Assembly (NCBI GenBank): GCA_963756185.1
Contig: CAVWMS010000015.1
Span: 620,001-684,000 of the forward strand
DNA length: 64,000 nt
DNA from: DATAXI01 sp963756185
Lineage (GTDB): Bacteria > Verrucomicrobiota > Verrucomicrobiia > Chthoniobacterales > Chthoniobacteraceae
Direction of reading: 5' to 3'
The position numbers were made by a program, and so were the translations under genes. The notes below the pieces were generated by a model. That model was given only the letters and a program-made list of their open reading frames with translations. It was not told the origin of the DNA and made no database searches. Of the stretch, positions 8,579 to 17,961 are shown one piece after another; position 1 is the first letter of the stretch, and each line of letters opens with the position of its first letter.

Positions 8579-8683
8579 GAAAATTCGAAATTCGAAATTC
8601 GAAATTCGAACCGGAATGATTCTTCTCGAAGCGCGCCGCGCGCGCCAAACCTTTCGAATTTCGAGTTTCGAATTTCGAATTTC
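8579..8683. repeat. Inverted pair of AAATTCG heptad repeats
   Basis: Left arm 8579-8610 carries four tandem AAATTCG units; right arm 8652-8683 carries the reverse complement with one variant unit. Together they can form a stem of about 30 bp. The intervening bases contain a GCGCGC-rich palindrome. The right arm reaches the stop codon of the M50-HlyD gene, so it could act as a terminator-like hairpin for that operon. Confidence 0.7.
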
Positions 8684-10862
8684 ACAGGACTGCCCTCGCC
8701 AATTCCTCGATGCGCCGGTAAATGACGACGCCGAGCAGCGTATGTTCGCACGTGATCTTGCCGCGCCCGCTCATGCCGGGACGGAGGAGGCCGTCGGGGT
8801 TGTCTATCTCGAGTTCGGCCTGGAAAGTGGGCAGCGCGGGATGCTCGCGGCCTAGCGCGTCGAGCGCGGTCGGGACGTCGCCGCCGGACCGCGCGGCCAT
8901 GGCATCGCTGGGCAGCGTGTCGGACACGGCGGAAAAAACCTTCGAAACCACGCCGGTAAATACGCGTCCGGGAAAGGCGTAAGTGCGGAATTCGAGCTTC
9001 TGCTGCGTCTTGACCAGGCCGGCCTCGCGCTCGGTAAGGGCGATGCGAACCTGGAGCCGGTTCATCGGGATGATCTCGCAAAAAACCTCGCCGGGCTGGA
9101 GATAGACGCCGGAAAGCATGCCGAGGTCCTCCGTGCCGACGGTGCCGTCGATGGGCGAACGGAGCACCAGCGCGTCGCAATCATGGTCGAGCTTTTGCTT
9201 GGCCCCGTATAAGTCGCCGAACGCCGTCCTTGCCTGGTTGATCGCCGCCGCGTCGCCCGCCGCGACGGCAATGCGCCGCTGGATATAATTGGTCTCGAGC
9301 CGCTCGCCGAGATCGTCCCGCCTTGCCTGGAGTTCGTCGTTTTCCAGCACCGCGAGCACCTGCCCCGCTTTCACGGCATCGCCGGTCTTGACGGAGATGG
9401 TGCGGATGAAACCTGCCGAATCGGCGTGCACCTCGGCGCGATTGCCGTCAAACAGCACGAACTCGGTCGTCACGTTGACCGCCCACGGGCAAAGGGCGAC
9501 GCCCACGATGACGACCGCCACGATGCCCAGGTTCTTAAAGACGCGCGGGTTCATGAGGATGCCGGGATCTTTGCTTGCGCGGGTGCGAATCTCACGGACA
9601 AAAGCATAAACCGGAATGATGATGCCCGTCGCGCAAAATGAGATTTCGAGCGCCTGCCCCCATTTGGCAAGGCCAATCGGCTCGAGCCTTACGCCGACGA
9701 TGCGGATCACGCGGAAGACGATGAAGTAAGTGTAAAGGTAGCTCGCGATGGCAAAGAGGGTAAAGATCACCCTGCGCGCAAGGCCATCCTCGCGAACCTC
9801 CTTCATCTCGTGGGTGGGAGCGCCGCCAACGGCCATGGTGGTCACGCAGGCGAGCAAGTATCTGCGGGCTTTCTCGCGAAGATTGGGCACGTCCAGCAAA
9901 TCGGCCAGCGCGTAGTAACCGTCGAAACGCATCAGCGGATTGGCGTTGAACAGGATGGTGGTGATGCTGGACACGATCATCGTGTTATAGGCGAGTTGGT
10001 TGAGCATGCCGCGGTCGGTGTTCGCCCAGATCAACGCGCAGACGCTCGCGATGAACAACTCGACATAGACTCCGGCCATCGTGACCACCATTTTGTTCCG
10101 CTTGCGCGCGAACATCCAGGAGTCGGTCGCGTCGCAAAAGAGGAACGGCGACATCAGGATGAACGCGGCGCCCATCTCGTGGACCTCGCCGCCGAAATGC
10201 TTGCAGGCGAGGCCGTGGCCGAATTCGTGGAACACCTTCACAACCATGGTCGTGACCCAAAGCAGGAAGATGTTATGGAGGGTGAACATGCTGCCGAAGT
10301 TCTCGTGCAGCCGCGGGATGTTATTGCAGACCGTCCAGATCGCGGCGGAGACGAGGATGATCTCGACGGCCAGCGCCAGCTTCGTCCAGAGGAACCCGAG
10401 GCGTTTGTTGAGATGGAAGAGGAGAATATCGGGATCGAACAGCGGGACCTTGAAATAAAATATGAGCATGCCCAGCTCGGCCAGGGTCTTGCTCACCTTC
10501 CTCTTCTGCGCGTGCACGGCGTCATAGACGCGCGTGGCCATGATCGGATCTGCCTGCAGGAGGCTGAGCTGGAAAAAGAGGCGGAATGTCTCCTCGAGCC
10601 GCTGCAGGTCGATCGGTTCCCATGGAAATTCCTTCCTCAATAACTCGAGGATTTCCGCGACCGTGCGCCTGCCGTCCATGAGGCTGGCGAAACGCATCTC
10701 GAGTTCGCCGATGCGATAATACTTCAGCGCGACGGGATCCTTGACGACATAGGATATCTTGTGCCGGTAAGTCTGCCGGCTGAAATTCAGGTCGCTCCGA
10801 AGCCGGGGCAGCGCGGAATCGGGACTGAATATCCTCGGCGCCGGCTGTGTGATGGGCTGCAT
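8682..10862 (-). CDS. PqqD-like / M50 metalloprotease / HlyD fusion membrane protein
   Basis: 726 residues. Residues about 35-105 resemble a PqqD-type winged helix (YVVKDPVALKYYRIGELE). Several membrane helices follow, with the M50 zinc site HEFGH at 212-216 and the third-ligand motif NPLMRFDGYY at about 308-317. After further helices (to about residue 465), a HlyD-type barrel-sandwich and hairpin region begins (ISVKTGDAVKAGQVLAVLEN) and runs to about residue 700. It is therefore an inner-membrane metalloprotease fused to a periplasmic adaptor. Similar proteins process or export peptides. It lies 24 bases after the GAF-HlyD gene, so the two likely work together. Substrate unknown; the giant protein upstream is a candidate by context only. 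Confidence 0.85.
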   Translation of the reverse strand: MQPITQPAPRIFSPDSALPRLRSDLNFSRQTYRHKISYVVKDPVALKYYRIGELEMRFASLMDGRRTVAEILELLRKEFPWEPIDLQRLEETFRLFFQLSLLQADPIMATRVYDAVHAQKRKVSKTLAELGMLIFYFKVPLFDPDILLFHLNKRLGFLWTKLALAVEIILVSAAIWTVCNNIPRLHENFGSMFTLHNIFLLWVTTMVVKVFHEFGHGLACKHFGGEVHEMGAAFILMSPFLFCDATDSWMFARKRNKMVVTMAGVYVELFIASVCALIWANTDRGMLNQLAYNTMIVSSITTILFNANPLMRFDGYYALADLLDVPNLREKARRYLLACVTTMAVGGAPTHEMKEVREDGLARRVIFTLFAIASYLYTYFIVFRVIRIVGVRLEPIGLAKWGQALEISFCATGIIIPVYAFVREIRTRASKDPGILMNPRVFKNLGIVAVVIVGVALCPWAVNVTTEFVLFDGNRAEVHADSAGFIRTISVKTGDAVKAGQVLAVLENDELQARRDDLGERLETNYIQRRIAVAAGDAAAINQARTAFGDLYGAKQKLDHDCDALVLRSPIDGTVGTEDLGMLSGVYLQPGEVFCEIIPMNRLQVRIALTEREAGLVKTQQKLEFRTYAFPGRVFTGVVSKVFSAVSDTLPSDAMAARSGGDVPTALDALGREHPALPTFQAELEIDNPDGLLRPGMSGRGKITCEHTLLGVVIYRRIEELARAVL

Positions 10863-10886
10863 GGCGTGTCGGAGCGTTGGCGCGCC

Positions 10887-12839
10887 TCAGAAGAACCAGC
10901 GGACACGCAGGTAATTGATGAATTTTCGCAGCGCGAGATAGAGAAACGGCCTTCTATCCAGCAGGATCTTGCTTCGGCCGCTGTAGCCGGACTTCAGCGA
11001 GGAAAGCAGTTGCGGCGTATCGTCAAAATCAGCGCGCACGAGGAAAACATTGGCGCCCGGGATTGCAATCGAGACGGGGCTGATGGCCTGCTCGTTCGGG
11101 ATGGTCGCGGCAATCTCCCTGCCCGGGGCGGAGTTGAGGACGAACGATATATTCAGCGGTCCCTGGCGCAGCCTGGTCTCGATCAAACCGATCTCGCTCT
11201 CGGGCACCTTGCTGACGACCTGCCATTGGTGAAAATTGCCGATGTCGCAAAAGCGCGTGCCGGCAGGGATGACGGAGCCGACCAGCGTGTCGATCTCCTT
11301 GGTGAGTATGACACCGCTGATGGGGCACTTGATCCAGGTGCGCGAGATTTCCAGCTTCAGCAGGTCCACCTGCCGCGCCGTGCGCGCTTCCTCGATCAAA
11401 TCGATCTGCCTGGCCGCCTCGTCGCCCGCGGCTTCCTCGCGGTTGGCCTCGATCTGGTAGCGTTGCGCCTCCTCCTGCGTCAGTTGCAGGTTCTGCTGGA
11501 GGTCCTGGTCGTCGATTTTGGCGATCGGCTGGCCCGCCGTGACGATATCCCCCTCGTGAACGTCCACTTCCGTGATCTTGCCTCCCACCTCGGCAACGGC
11601 CACGCCGCGCACCTTGGGGACGAGCACGCAATCGCTGCGCACCGTCAAATGCATCGGCCAGAGCGCGATCACCCCCAGCACAAGCGCCGGAATGCCATAC
11701 TGGTAGACGAGGCGCCTGCGGCCGGTCTCCCTCATCCACCGCCTCAACTCCGCCACCTTGCGCATCATCTTCAGCATCGGCAATTGCTGGATCTCGCGCG
11801 CTGACGCCACCGGCTTCATGGCGCGGCTGGCGACGGTCATGATGAGGTTCTGCGAATCCTTTTCGAGGTCGCGCTCCTTGTGGCTTTCCACCAGCAGCAC
11901 GCCGATCTTCTGCTTGTTCGGTTGCAGCATCGGCACGGCCAGGGCCTCATTGGCGTGGCTCAGGACAAAGTAATCCGAAATGTCTCCCTGCAGCGCGGAC
12001 TTGGGTGAACTCTTGCGAAAGAGGATGGGCTCCATCGCGTCCATCGCCTCCTGCGCGAGCTTCAATTGCAACTGCACCAGGGCGCTCTTGGGATTGACCA
12101 CCTCGACATTCGAGACCGCGACCGGCGCGAGCTTCCCCGCCAGGTCGGCGACGAAAAATGCGCAGCGGTCGCAACCGGTGATGTCGCGCGCCCAATTGAC
12201 GTAGACGGCCCCGAGGCGCTTCATGTCGTACTGGCCGGAGAGTTCGGTGACGAACGCGACCATCTTCTGGATGCGCGTGTTGCTCACGGCCATGGTCTCG
12301 ATGCGCCGGGCTCGCAGGAGGATGGCGGCCTCGCGCCCCATGGCCTGCATGAAGGCGATGACCTCGCCGTAACGGCGCGAATCGTAACCTGGCGGCAGCC
12401 AGAGTTGCATCACCGCCAGCAGCACGACCTCGGCGCCGCCTTCGCCCGTGCCCGAAAGAATGGGGACGTAGATAAACGCAAACGGCTTGAAATTCGCCAG
12501 CCGGCCCGCCGGCGGCGCGCCGTTGGGATCGCCGGGCGGGACGATGCACGGCTGGCGGTGGCCAGCGGTCTCGCGCAATGCGCCGGTGATGGCGGTGCGC
12601 TGGCGCGGGTCGGTCGAGTACTCGGTCTCCTCGATGCCGGCGGCGCCGCCGACCTGCCACTCCTGGCCCTGCGGAAACCAGATGGCCATGCCGCGCGCGT
12701 GAACGGCGGGAACCAGGCTCGTGATAAACCGGCGGAAGAACTGCTCGGGGGCGATATCGGTGCGGCTGAGGTGAGCGAACTCCTCGACGCATTTGCGCAT
12801 CAGCCCCGCGTCCATGCCTGTTTCCAATTCCTGGAGCAT
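10887..12839 (-). CDS. GAF-domain HlyD family adaptor protein
   Basis: 650 residues. The N-terminal ~370 residues are cytoplasmic and contain GAF-like sequence (about 10-165 and 185-340). One membrane helix lies near residues 388-408 (IPALVLGVIALWPMHL). It is followed by a periplasmic barrel-sandwich domain (VAEVGGKITEVDVHEGD), an alpha hairpin and a beta-barrel. The fusion suggests an adaptor whose activity responds to a small ligand or redox signal through GAF. It is encoded directly upstream of the M50-HlyD protein, with which it may form a heteromeric export complex. No ABC ATPase or TolC-like gene is adjacent. Confidence 0.82.
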   Translation of the reverse strand: MLQELETGMDAGLMRKCVEEFAHLSRTDIAPEQFFRRFITSLVPAVHARGMAIWFPQGQEWQVGGAAGIEETEYSTDPRQRTAITGALRETAGHRQPCIVPPGDPNGAPPAGRLANFKPFAFIYVPILSGTGEGGAEVVLLAVMQLWLPPGYDSRRYGEVIAFMQAMGREAAILLRARRIETMAVSNTRIQKMVAFVTELSGQYDMKRLGAVYVNWARDITGCDRCAFFVADLAGKLAPVAVSNVEVVNPKSALVQLQLKLAQEAMDAMEPILFRKSSPKSALQGDISDYFVLSHANEALAVPMLQPNKQKIGVLLVESHKERDLEKDSQNLIMTVASRAMKPVASAREIQQLPMLKMMRKVAELRRWMRETGRRRLVYQYGIPALVLGVIALWPMHLTVRSDCVLVPKVRGVAVAEVGGKITEVDVHEGDIVTAGQPIAKIDDQDLQQNLQLTQEEAQRYQIEANREEAAGDEAARQIDLIEEARTARQVDLLKLEISRTWIKCPISGVILTKEIDTLVGSVIPAGTRFCDIGNFHQWQVVSKVPESEIGLIETRLRQGPLNISFVLNSAPGREIAATIPNEQAISPVSIAIPGANVFLVRADFDDTPQLLSSLKSGYSGRSKILLDRRPFLYLALRKFINYLRVRWFF

Positions 12840-12956
12840 CTCAGGTTACTTCCCTTGAAGAGCGACGGGACTCATGCGGCTCATGGGATGTTTGGGACCT
12901 ATGAGACATGGGTAATTCTTTTGGGTTAGAGCAGCGGGCGCGCGGCCGCGCGGGGA

Positions 12957-13313
12957 TCAAGTCCCTTCCTTGAAAGTGCGGAGGCGTTTGCGCGGATCGA
13001 GTTCGATCGGCCCAAAGTTCTCCTCGTGCCGGCGGACAGTCTCGAGCAGCACGTAGGCGGTGCGCTTGGCGGCCTCGTAAGTCATGACGATGCGGTGATC
13101 GATCTTCACCGTTTCGTCCATCACGCGGCCAAAGGCGTTCGGGTTCAGCGCAAAATCCATCATCACCTCCTCGGGCGTGCCGGTGACCCTGCAAAGGTTC
13201 GCGAAGGTGGCGCGCGAAGATTCGGCGTACACCAGGGATTGGGCTGCCGCGTCGGCAAGCTTCTGCGCGTCGGCGGAAGTTGGTTCGGAGGATTTTTCGG
13301 TGGGTTCGCTCAT
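12957..13313 (-). CDS. DUF3467 family protein
   Basis: 118 residues. The core has the sequence pattern of DUF3467: YAESSRATFANLCRVTGTPEEVMMDFALNPN, then RIVMTYEAAKRTAYVLLETVRRHEENFG. These are small soluble proteins of unknown function. The N-terminus is acidic and Ser/Thr-rich. It lies between the methyltransferase gene (31 bases upstream) and the GAF-HlyD gene (117 bases downstream), all on the minus strand, so it is probably part of the same transcript. Confidence 0.75.
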   Translation of the reverse strand: MSEPTEKSSEPTSADAQKLADAAAQSLVYAESSRATFANLCRVTGTPEEVMMDFALNPNAFGRVMDETVKIDHRIVMTYEAAKRTAYVLLETVRRHEENFGPIELDPRKRLRTFKEGT

Positions 13314-13343
13314 AAGTTAAAGGGAGTTATGGATTGGCAGGGG

Positions 13344-14919
13344 TTACGCAACGAGCAGATTCGACAGCTTGAAACGCTTGAGGGTCGCGTTGATCGACTG
13401 GTCAATCAGGGTGTCGATTTCGCCGGCGCCGGGCCGCGCCAGCGTGAGGGTGCCGTTCTTCAGCAGATCGGCGACGATCTTGCGCAGGTCCCCGGTCGTG
13501 TGGTTTCCATCCAGTTGCTCGAGGACGCGGCGGTCGAACTCGGTGACGGGGATCGACCGGTGCCGGCGGTTGGTGACAAACTTCCCGCGTTGCGCCTGGT
13601 AACGCGCCAGCGGCGTGGCCGCGGGCTGGCCGCTCACCTCCGGCGAGGTCGCCGGCTGGATGCTGTTCAACTCGACGAAGGTGAGCGAGTAAAGCATGCG
13701 CAAGCCGGTCCCGAGCGTGATGGTGTCCTGCTTGATGAGCGCCTCGTCGTCCTGGCCCTCGACCGCCGTCAGCTTCGAGCGCGCGGCCTTGCGCAACTCG
13801 GTAAACGAAATCGCCGCGGGCCAGATTTCCGCGAGGTGGGTCATCGCGGCCTTCATCAGCGGCTGACGCACGGGAATCGCGGTCCCGCTCGGCAACTGGA
13901 TTTCCTCGGGCTCGTTGGAAAGCGGGTTCATGCGGCGCCTTGGGCCTGGCCATCGAGACTGACGAAAAGCCGCGTCATAAACTCGGGGTTCAGCGAGCGG
14001 TCGATCATCACATCCTTGTGCACGAGCAGGGTCTGGCGGAACTGCCGGTTGCGCAGGAAATCGAGATACTGCTCGCGCTCGACGGTGGTCTGGCAGACCT
14101 GGAGCAGCGTCCCCAGATCTCCGGCTTCACGCCCTGGGCCGCCGCGATGGCCATGCCCCGAAATGCGCCTCGCCCAGGTATTGAAGGTCGTGCGCTTCGG
14201 CCCGCTCGATGAATTCGTAGAAATAAATCGGGTTATTCTCGTTCTCGAGGTGCTCGTGGAGGATGTACGAGTCGCGCGTCTTGCGGATCACATCGAGCTC
14301 GTTCTGCAGATGCATCCCGTATGGGTTCTGCTCGCCGAGGGCACCGCCTCGGCCAGGAAATTGAGCAGCGCACGCGCCTGGCGCACCTTCACTTCGGGCT
14401 TGTTGAATTGCCGCGTGTGATACTTCATCATGTCCCGGATCATGCCACGCAAGTGCCAGCCCGGCAGTGTGTTATAGCTGACGTAGGCGATTCCATGAGG
14501 GCGACAGGTTCTTCGAGCAGACATCGAGGATTTTCCCGGCGACCTCCGCTGGCACCCACGAGTAAATGCCGTGCGCGATGATGTAATCGAACTGTCCGAA
14601 CTCGGGTGTGATTTCCATCACATCCATCTTGCGAAACTCGATGTTCTTCAGCCCCAGCTCGGCCACGGCGTCCGACGCTTCCTTGATCTGCCGGCGCCGA
14701 AAGGTCGATGCCGACGAAATGGCTGCCCGGCAACTCCTGAGCCATCGGGATGATGTTGCCGCCGCCCGCGCAGGCGATCTCGAGTACGCGGCAATGGTCG
14801 ACCGGCGGCGCCTCGATCCCCAAAAGGGCCGCCACGCTGGCGAGGACCGAGGGCTGCGTCTGGGGAAACGGATCGCTGAAGTAGGGGATTTCGTCGTAGG
14901 AATTTGTGTTGTCGCTCAT
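13344..14919 (-). CDS. PKMT-like SAM-dependent methyltransferase with regulatory domain (several frameshifts)
   Basis: The coding signal changes frame about five times (near 14700, 14500, 14330, 14140 and 13931), but the pieces align as one gene of about 525 residues. The N-terminus (MSDNTNSYDEIPYFSDPFPQ) is followed by the SAM motif VLEIACAGGGNIIPMA and by FDYIIAHGIYSWVP. Then come the methyltransferase regulatory domain (YNTLPGWHLRGMIRDMMKYH) and a C-terminal winged helix (KFVTNRRHRS, FDRRVLEQLDG). This is the architecture of rickettsial PKMT enzymes, which methylate lysines of the surface protein OmpB. Target here unknown; the giant surface protein in the same cluster is an attractive guess. 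The last break has an ATGA overlap, so a natural split into two genes is possible. Confidence 0.75.
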
Positions 14920-14955
14920 GGGATGGGGTCGGGAATCCGGAACGTTGAGTTGCGC

Positions 14956-15828
14956 CTAAGCCAGTGCGGACAAGGCAGCGATGCGGGTTTGCGGAGTCAA
15001 CTCGGCGGGAGGCCGGATGTAACGCTGCCAGAGGTGATTATTATGGGCGTACTGGTCGGCGGTGGCGCCGAGGATCATCGGCCATTGCGGCTCGCTCAGC
15101 GGCTCGAGTTTTGGCCGGATGGCCGGCAGGCCGGGCACCGGATACATCTCGTCGTAATCGCCGGTGACCTGCGAGATGTTGTTGAAATCGTGCTGGAAGG
15201 GCTCTTCGCCCAGGAATTCGTAAATGCCCTCGAGAATCTCGACGGGGCGTTGCGTGAGCTGGGTGTAATCGACGAAATGAAGCCGGTCCCGCAGGCCGCG
15301 GGTGATGGCGTCCTTGATGCGGTTGTAACAAAGGCCGATCGGCTGGTCCCCTTGCAGCCAGAGCGAGCAACGCCCGTTGAGCGTCTCCCAGGCCGGTCCG
15401 CGCGCGGCGGCTTCGGTGGCCTGGCGCATATGCTGGTTCGAGCGCCAGATTTTTTGGAACGATGCCAGCACCTCGCGGACATCGCGCACCGGGACGATGA
15501 CGCGCGCCTCGGTCTCGAAGAGCGTCTCCGCCATTTCAAGCATCCCGAGCCACGCGCGCGACTTGTCGAAAATGACCGGCTGCGTGACGCCGCCGGCGGA
15601 GTAAAAGCTCTCCGCGATGCCGCGCAGGACGCGCAGCTTCCCCTTTTCATTGGGGGTGGCCTTGAACTCGACGACCTGGTTCCACTGCCGCCGCACCAGG
15701 AACATGATGTCGAGGATGCCCGGGGGCGAGGTGAGATGAAACCGCGGATTCTGCGCCAGGATATTGCAGAGCAACGTCGAGCCCGCGCGCGGCAGCCCGG
15801 AAATGAAATGGAGCTTTTTCCCTCTCAT
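14956..15828 (-). CDS. Sulfotransferase family protein (copy 1)
   Basis: 290 residues starting MRGKKLHFISGLPRAGSTLL at 15828. The P-loop-like PAPS 5'-phosphosulfate motif is GLPRAGSTLLCN (about residues 11-22) and the 3'-phosphate-binding region is VPVRDVREVLASFQ (near 115-128). A FEFL-like segment (YEFLGEEPFQHDF) and PGL motif follow. It transfers sulfate from PAPS to a hydroxyl of a protein, glycan or small molecule. No signal peptide is present. It is the third of three tandem paralogs, 14 bases after copy 2. A longer upstream extension exists only because the opposite strand lacks stops. Confidence 0.88.
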   Translation of the reverse strand: MRGKKLHFISGLPRAGSTLLCNILAQNPRFHLTSPPGILDIMFLVRRQWNQVVEFKATPNEKGKLRVLRGIAESFYSAGGVTQPVIFDKSRAWLGMLEMAETLFETEARVIVPVRDVREVLASFQKIWRSNQHMRQATEAAARGPAWETLNGRCSLWLQGDQPIGLCYNRIKDAITRGLRDRLHFVDYTQLTQRPVEILEGIYEFLGEEPFQHDFNNISQVTGDYDEMYPVPGLPAIRPKLEPLSEPQWPMILGATADQYAHNNHLWQRYIRPPAELTPQTRIAALSALA

Positions 15829-15842
15829 GACGTTAAATGACG

Positions 15843-16745
15843 TTAAGCCGGCACCGACAACCCGGGTCCCGTGATCCCTTGCAGCGTGGCCAGTTGCTCC
15901 TGCGGCGTCAGCGGCGTCGAGACGTAATAGCCGTCGATCGCATGCCGCCAGAGATTGTTCAGCGGCGTGTATTTGTTGGCGAACGCCCCCAGCAGCCGCG
16001 GCCAGTTCGGCTTCACGGGCTCGATTTTCTGCCGGATTTTGTGAAGGCCGGGGATGCCGTGCATATAATCGTCCTCCCATGTAACCTGCTCGACGTGGTT
16101 GAAGTCGTGGCCGTAGACGGGCTCGCCGAGGAATTCGTAAATGCCCCGGACGACGTCGCGCGGGTTGGAGGTCATCTTCTCGAACTCGACAAAGTGCATG
16201 CGGTCGCGCGCGCCGCGGGCCAGTGCCGCCTTGATGCGTTGATAAGCTCCGCCGACGACCTGGTCGGGGCGCATGAGCACGTCGCACCGCCCCTCGACCG
16301 TCTGCCAGTCGAGGTAATATCCCTGCTCCTGCGGCTGGCCCCAGGTGCCGGCATTCTTGCGCCAGAGCTGCTCGAAGGAGGCCAGCACGTCCCGGATGTC
16401 GCGCACGCAAACCAGCACCTTCACCTTGCGGCCCAGCGCGAGCTCGGCCAGCCAGAGCTGGCCCAGCCAGCCGCGCGATTTGTCGAACACGATGGGCCGT
16501 CCGTCGTCGGAATCGTCGAAATAATCCTGCATCACCCCCTCGAGCACCCGCTTGCGGTCGGCCACGGCCGCGGGGGTATTCGCCGGCCCGAAGATGTTTT
16601 TCCACTCGTCATGCACCAGGTTGACGATGTTGATGATGCCGCTGGTGGAGGTGGTGTGGACGCGCGGATTCTGGGCAAGGAGGTTGCAGAGCAGCGTGGA
16701 ACCGCTGCGCGGCAGGCCGGCGATGAAGTGGATGGTGCGCTTCAA
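15843..16745 (-). CDS. Sulfotransferase family protein (copy 2)
   Basis: 300 residues, starting MKRTIHFIAGLPRSGSTLL. The PAPS motifs GLPRSGSTLLCN and VCVRDIRDVLASFEQLWRKN sit at the same positions as in the flanking copies. IYEFLGEPVYGHDF and HGIPGLHKIR are further shared blocks. Divergence from the other two copies is greatest around residues 60-90 and at the C-terminus, where acceptor specificity would be expected to lie. The gap to copy 3 is 13 bases and to copy 1 is 14 bases, indicating a single transcript. Intact reading frame. Confidence 0.88.
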   Translation of the reverse strand: MKRTIHFIAGLPRSGSTLLCNLLAQNPRVHTTSTSGIINIVNLVHDEWKNIFGPANTPAAVADRKRVLEGVMQDYFDDSDDGRPIVFDKSRGWLGQLWLAELALGRKVKVLVCVRDIRDVLASFEQLWRKNAGTWGQPQEQGYYLDWQTVEGRCDVLMRPDQVVGGAYQRIKAALARGARDRMHFVEFEKMTSNPRDVVRGIYEFLGEPVYGHDFNHVEQVTWEDDYMHGIPGLHKIRQKIEPVKPNWPRLLGAFANKYTPLNNLWRHAIDGYYVSTPLTPQEQLATLQGITGPGLSVPA

Positions 16746-16758
16746 ATTGCTCCCGGGA

Positions 16759-17625
16759 TTACGTAGCCGCCGCGAGGGCGGGCTCGACGGCGGGGCGCTT
16801 CGCGGCGGATTCGGCGCTGTTCTTGGCCGCGCGCCACATGGTGTTCATCGATGCGTAATTGTCCGCCACGGAGCCAAGGTAACGGGGCCATTGCGGCTCC
16901 GAGGGCTCGATGACCGGGCGGACCTGGTGAAGGCCCGGGATGCCCAGGATCATGTCGTCCTCCCTGGTCACCTGCTGGACGTTCTCGAGGTCGTGCTCGA
17001 ATTGCGGCTCCTCGAGAAAATCGTAGATGCCGGCCAGCGTCTCGCGCGGCTTGCGGCTCAGGTCGTCGTAATCGACGAAATGCATCCGGTCCTTGAAGCC
17101 GCGGCTGAGCGCGTCCTGGATGCGGTTGTAGCAGATGCCGACCGGCTGGTTGGGGCTCACCAGCACCTCGCAGCGGCCCTCGACCGTCTGCCATTTGTAA
17201 TAGTTCTGCTGTTCCTGGGCCATCTCCCAGGTGCCGGCGTTGCGGCGCCAGAGGCGCTCGTAAGAGGCCAGCACGTCCCGGAGGTCGCGCACGGGGACCA
17301 GCACCTTCGCCTTGCGTTCGAGGATGGCCTCGGCCATCTCGAGCGTGGCCAGCCAGGCCGGGGAGCGGTCGAAGACGACCGGCTTCTCCCTGCCGTTGTC
17401 AAAGTAACCGTCGAGCACCGAGCGCATGACCCGCAGCTTGGCCGGCTCATCCGGCGCGGCCTGGAATTCGACGACCCGGTTCCAGCGGTTGCGCACCATC
17501 AGGACGATGTCGATGATGCCGCTGGTGGGAGTGACATCGAACCGGGGATTCTGCGCGAGGATGTTCGAGAGGAGATTGGCGCCGGCGCGCGGAAGCCCCG
17601 AGATGAAGTGGACGCTCTTTTTCAT
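16759..17625 (-). CDS. Sulfotransferase family protein (copy 3)
   Basis: 288 residues, starting MKKSVHFISGLPRAGANLL. The loop motif reads GLPRAGANLLSN: the usual Ser/Thr after Gly is replaced by Ala-Asn, a change at a position that contacts the PAPS phosphate in this superfamily. The second motif VPVRDLRDVLASYERLWRRN is intact. It is the first of the three tandem copies and follows the giant repeat protein by about 336 bases. It may therefore be somewhat altered in activity; that is inference from one motif. Confidence 0.86.
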   Translation of the reverse strand: MKKSVHFISGLPRAGANLLSNILAQNPRFDVTPTSGIIDIVLMVRNRWNRVVEFQAAPDEPAKLRVMRSVLDGYFDNGREKPVVFDRSPAWLATLEMAEAILERKAKVLVPVRDLRDVLASYERLWRRNAGTWEMAQEQQNYYKWQTVEGRCEVLVSPNQPVGICYNRIQDALSRGFKDRMHFVDYDDLSRKPRETLAGIYDFLEEPQFEHDLENVQQVTREDDMILGIPGLHQVRPVIEPSEPQWPRYLGSVADNYASMNTMWRAAKNSAESAAKRPAVEPALAAAT

Positions 17626-17905
17626 GTTCTAGCGGGAAGTATTAAGGGCTTGTAGCTATGGCAAATACTCGAACGAAAAGGATGGATCAGAAAAAGGGGG
17701 CTTCGATTGGCTTGATTGAACTTTGATTGAGCTTGATGGGGAGTGGCGCGCGCGCGGGGGATTGTAGCTAAAGCCGCTCGCCAAGTGGAGCACTTTTTTA
17801 GGCATCGCTCGGTACCGGGAGCCGGTTGATAAGCCAGAAACCGGGCGAGGCCAAGACATTTTGAGCATTCCCAGGGGCCGCCGGCGGCGGCCCGGACAAG
17901 GAGAC

Positions 17906-17930
17906 GCCCGGGGGATTTGGCCCCCCGGGC
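17906..17930 (-). terminator. Strong hairpin downstream of the giant gene
   Basis: GCCCGGGGG and CCCCCGGGC form a 9-bp all-GC stem around a 7-base loop, 32 bases past the giant gene's stop. No U-tract follows on the minus strand, so it may only attenuate or protect the transcript rather than stop it. The rest of the 336-bp gap to the sulfotransferases has a second GC-rich palindrome (about 17876-17893) and nothing else that I recognise. Confidence 0.45.
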
Positions 17931-17961
17931 GCCCAACCAACTTGAGAATGATGCGAGCCGC

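Noticed and set aside
13344..13931. Separate gene for the C-terminal part of the PKMT-like protein
   Set aside because: Known homologs carry this winged helix in one chain with the methyltransferase, and several other indels break the same gene; the ATGA overlap is noted as the alternative.
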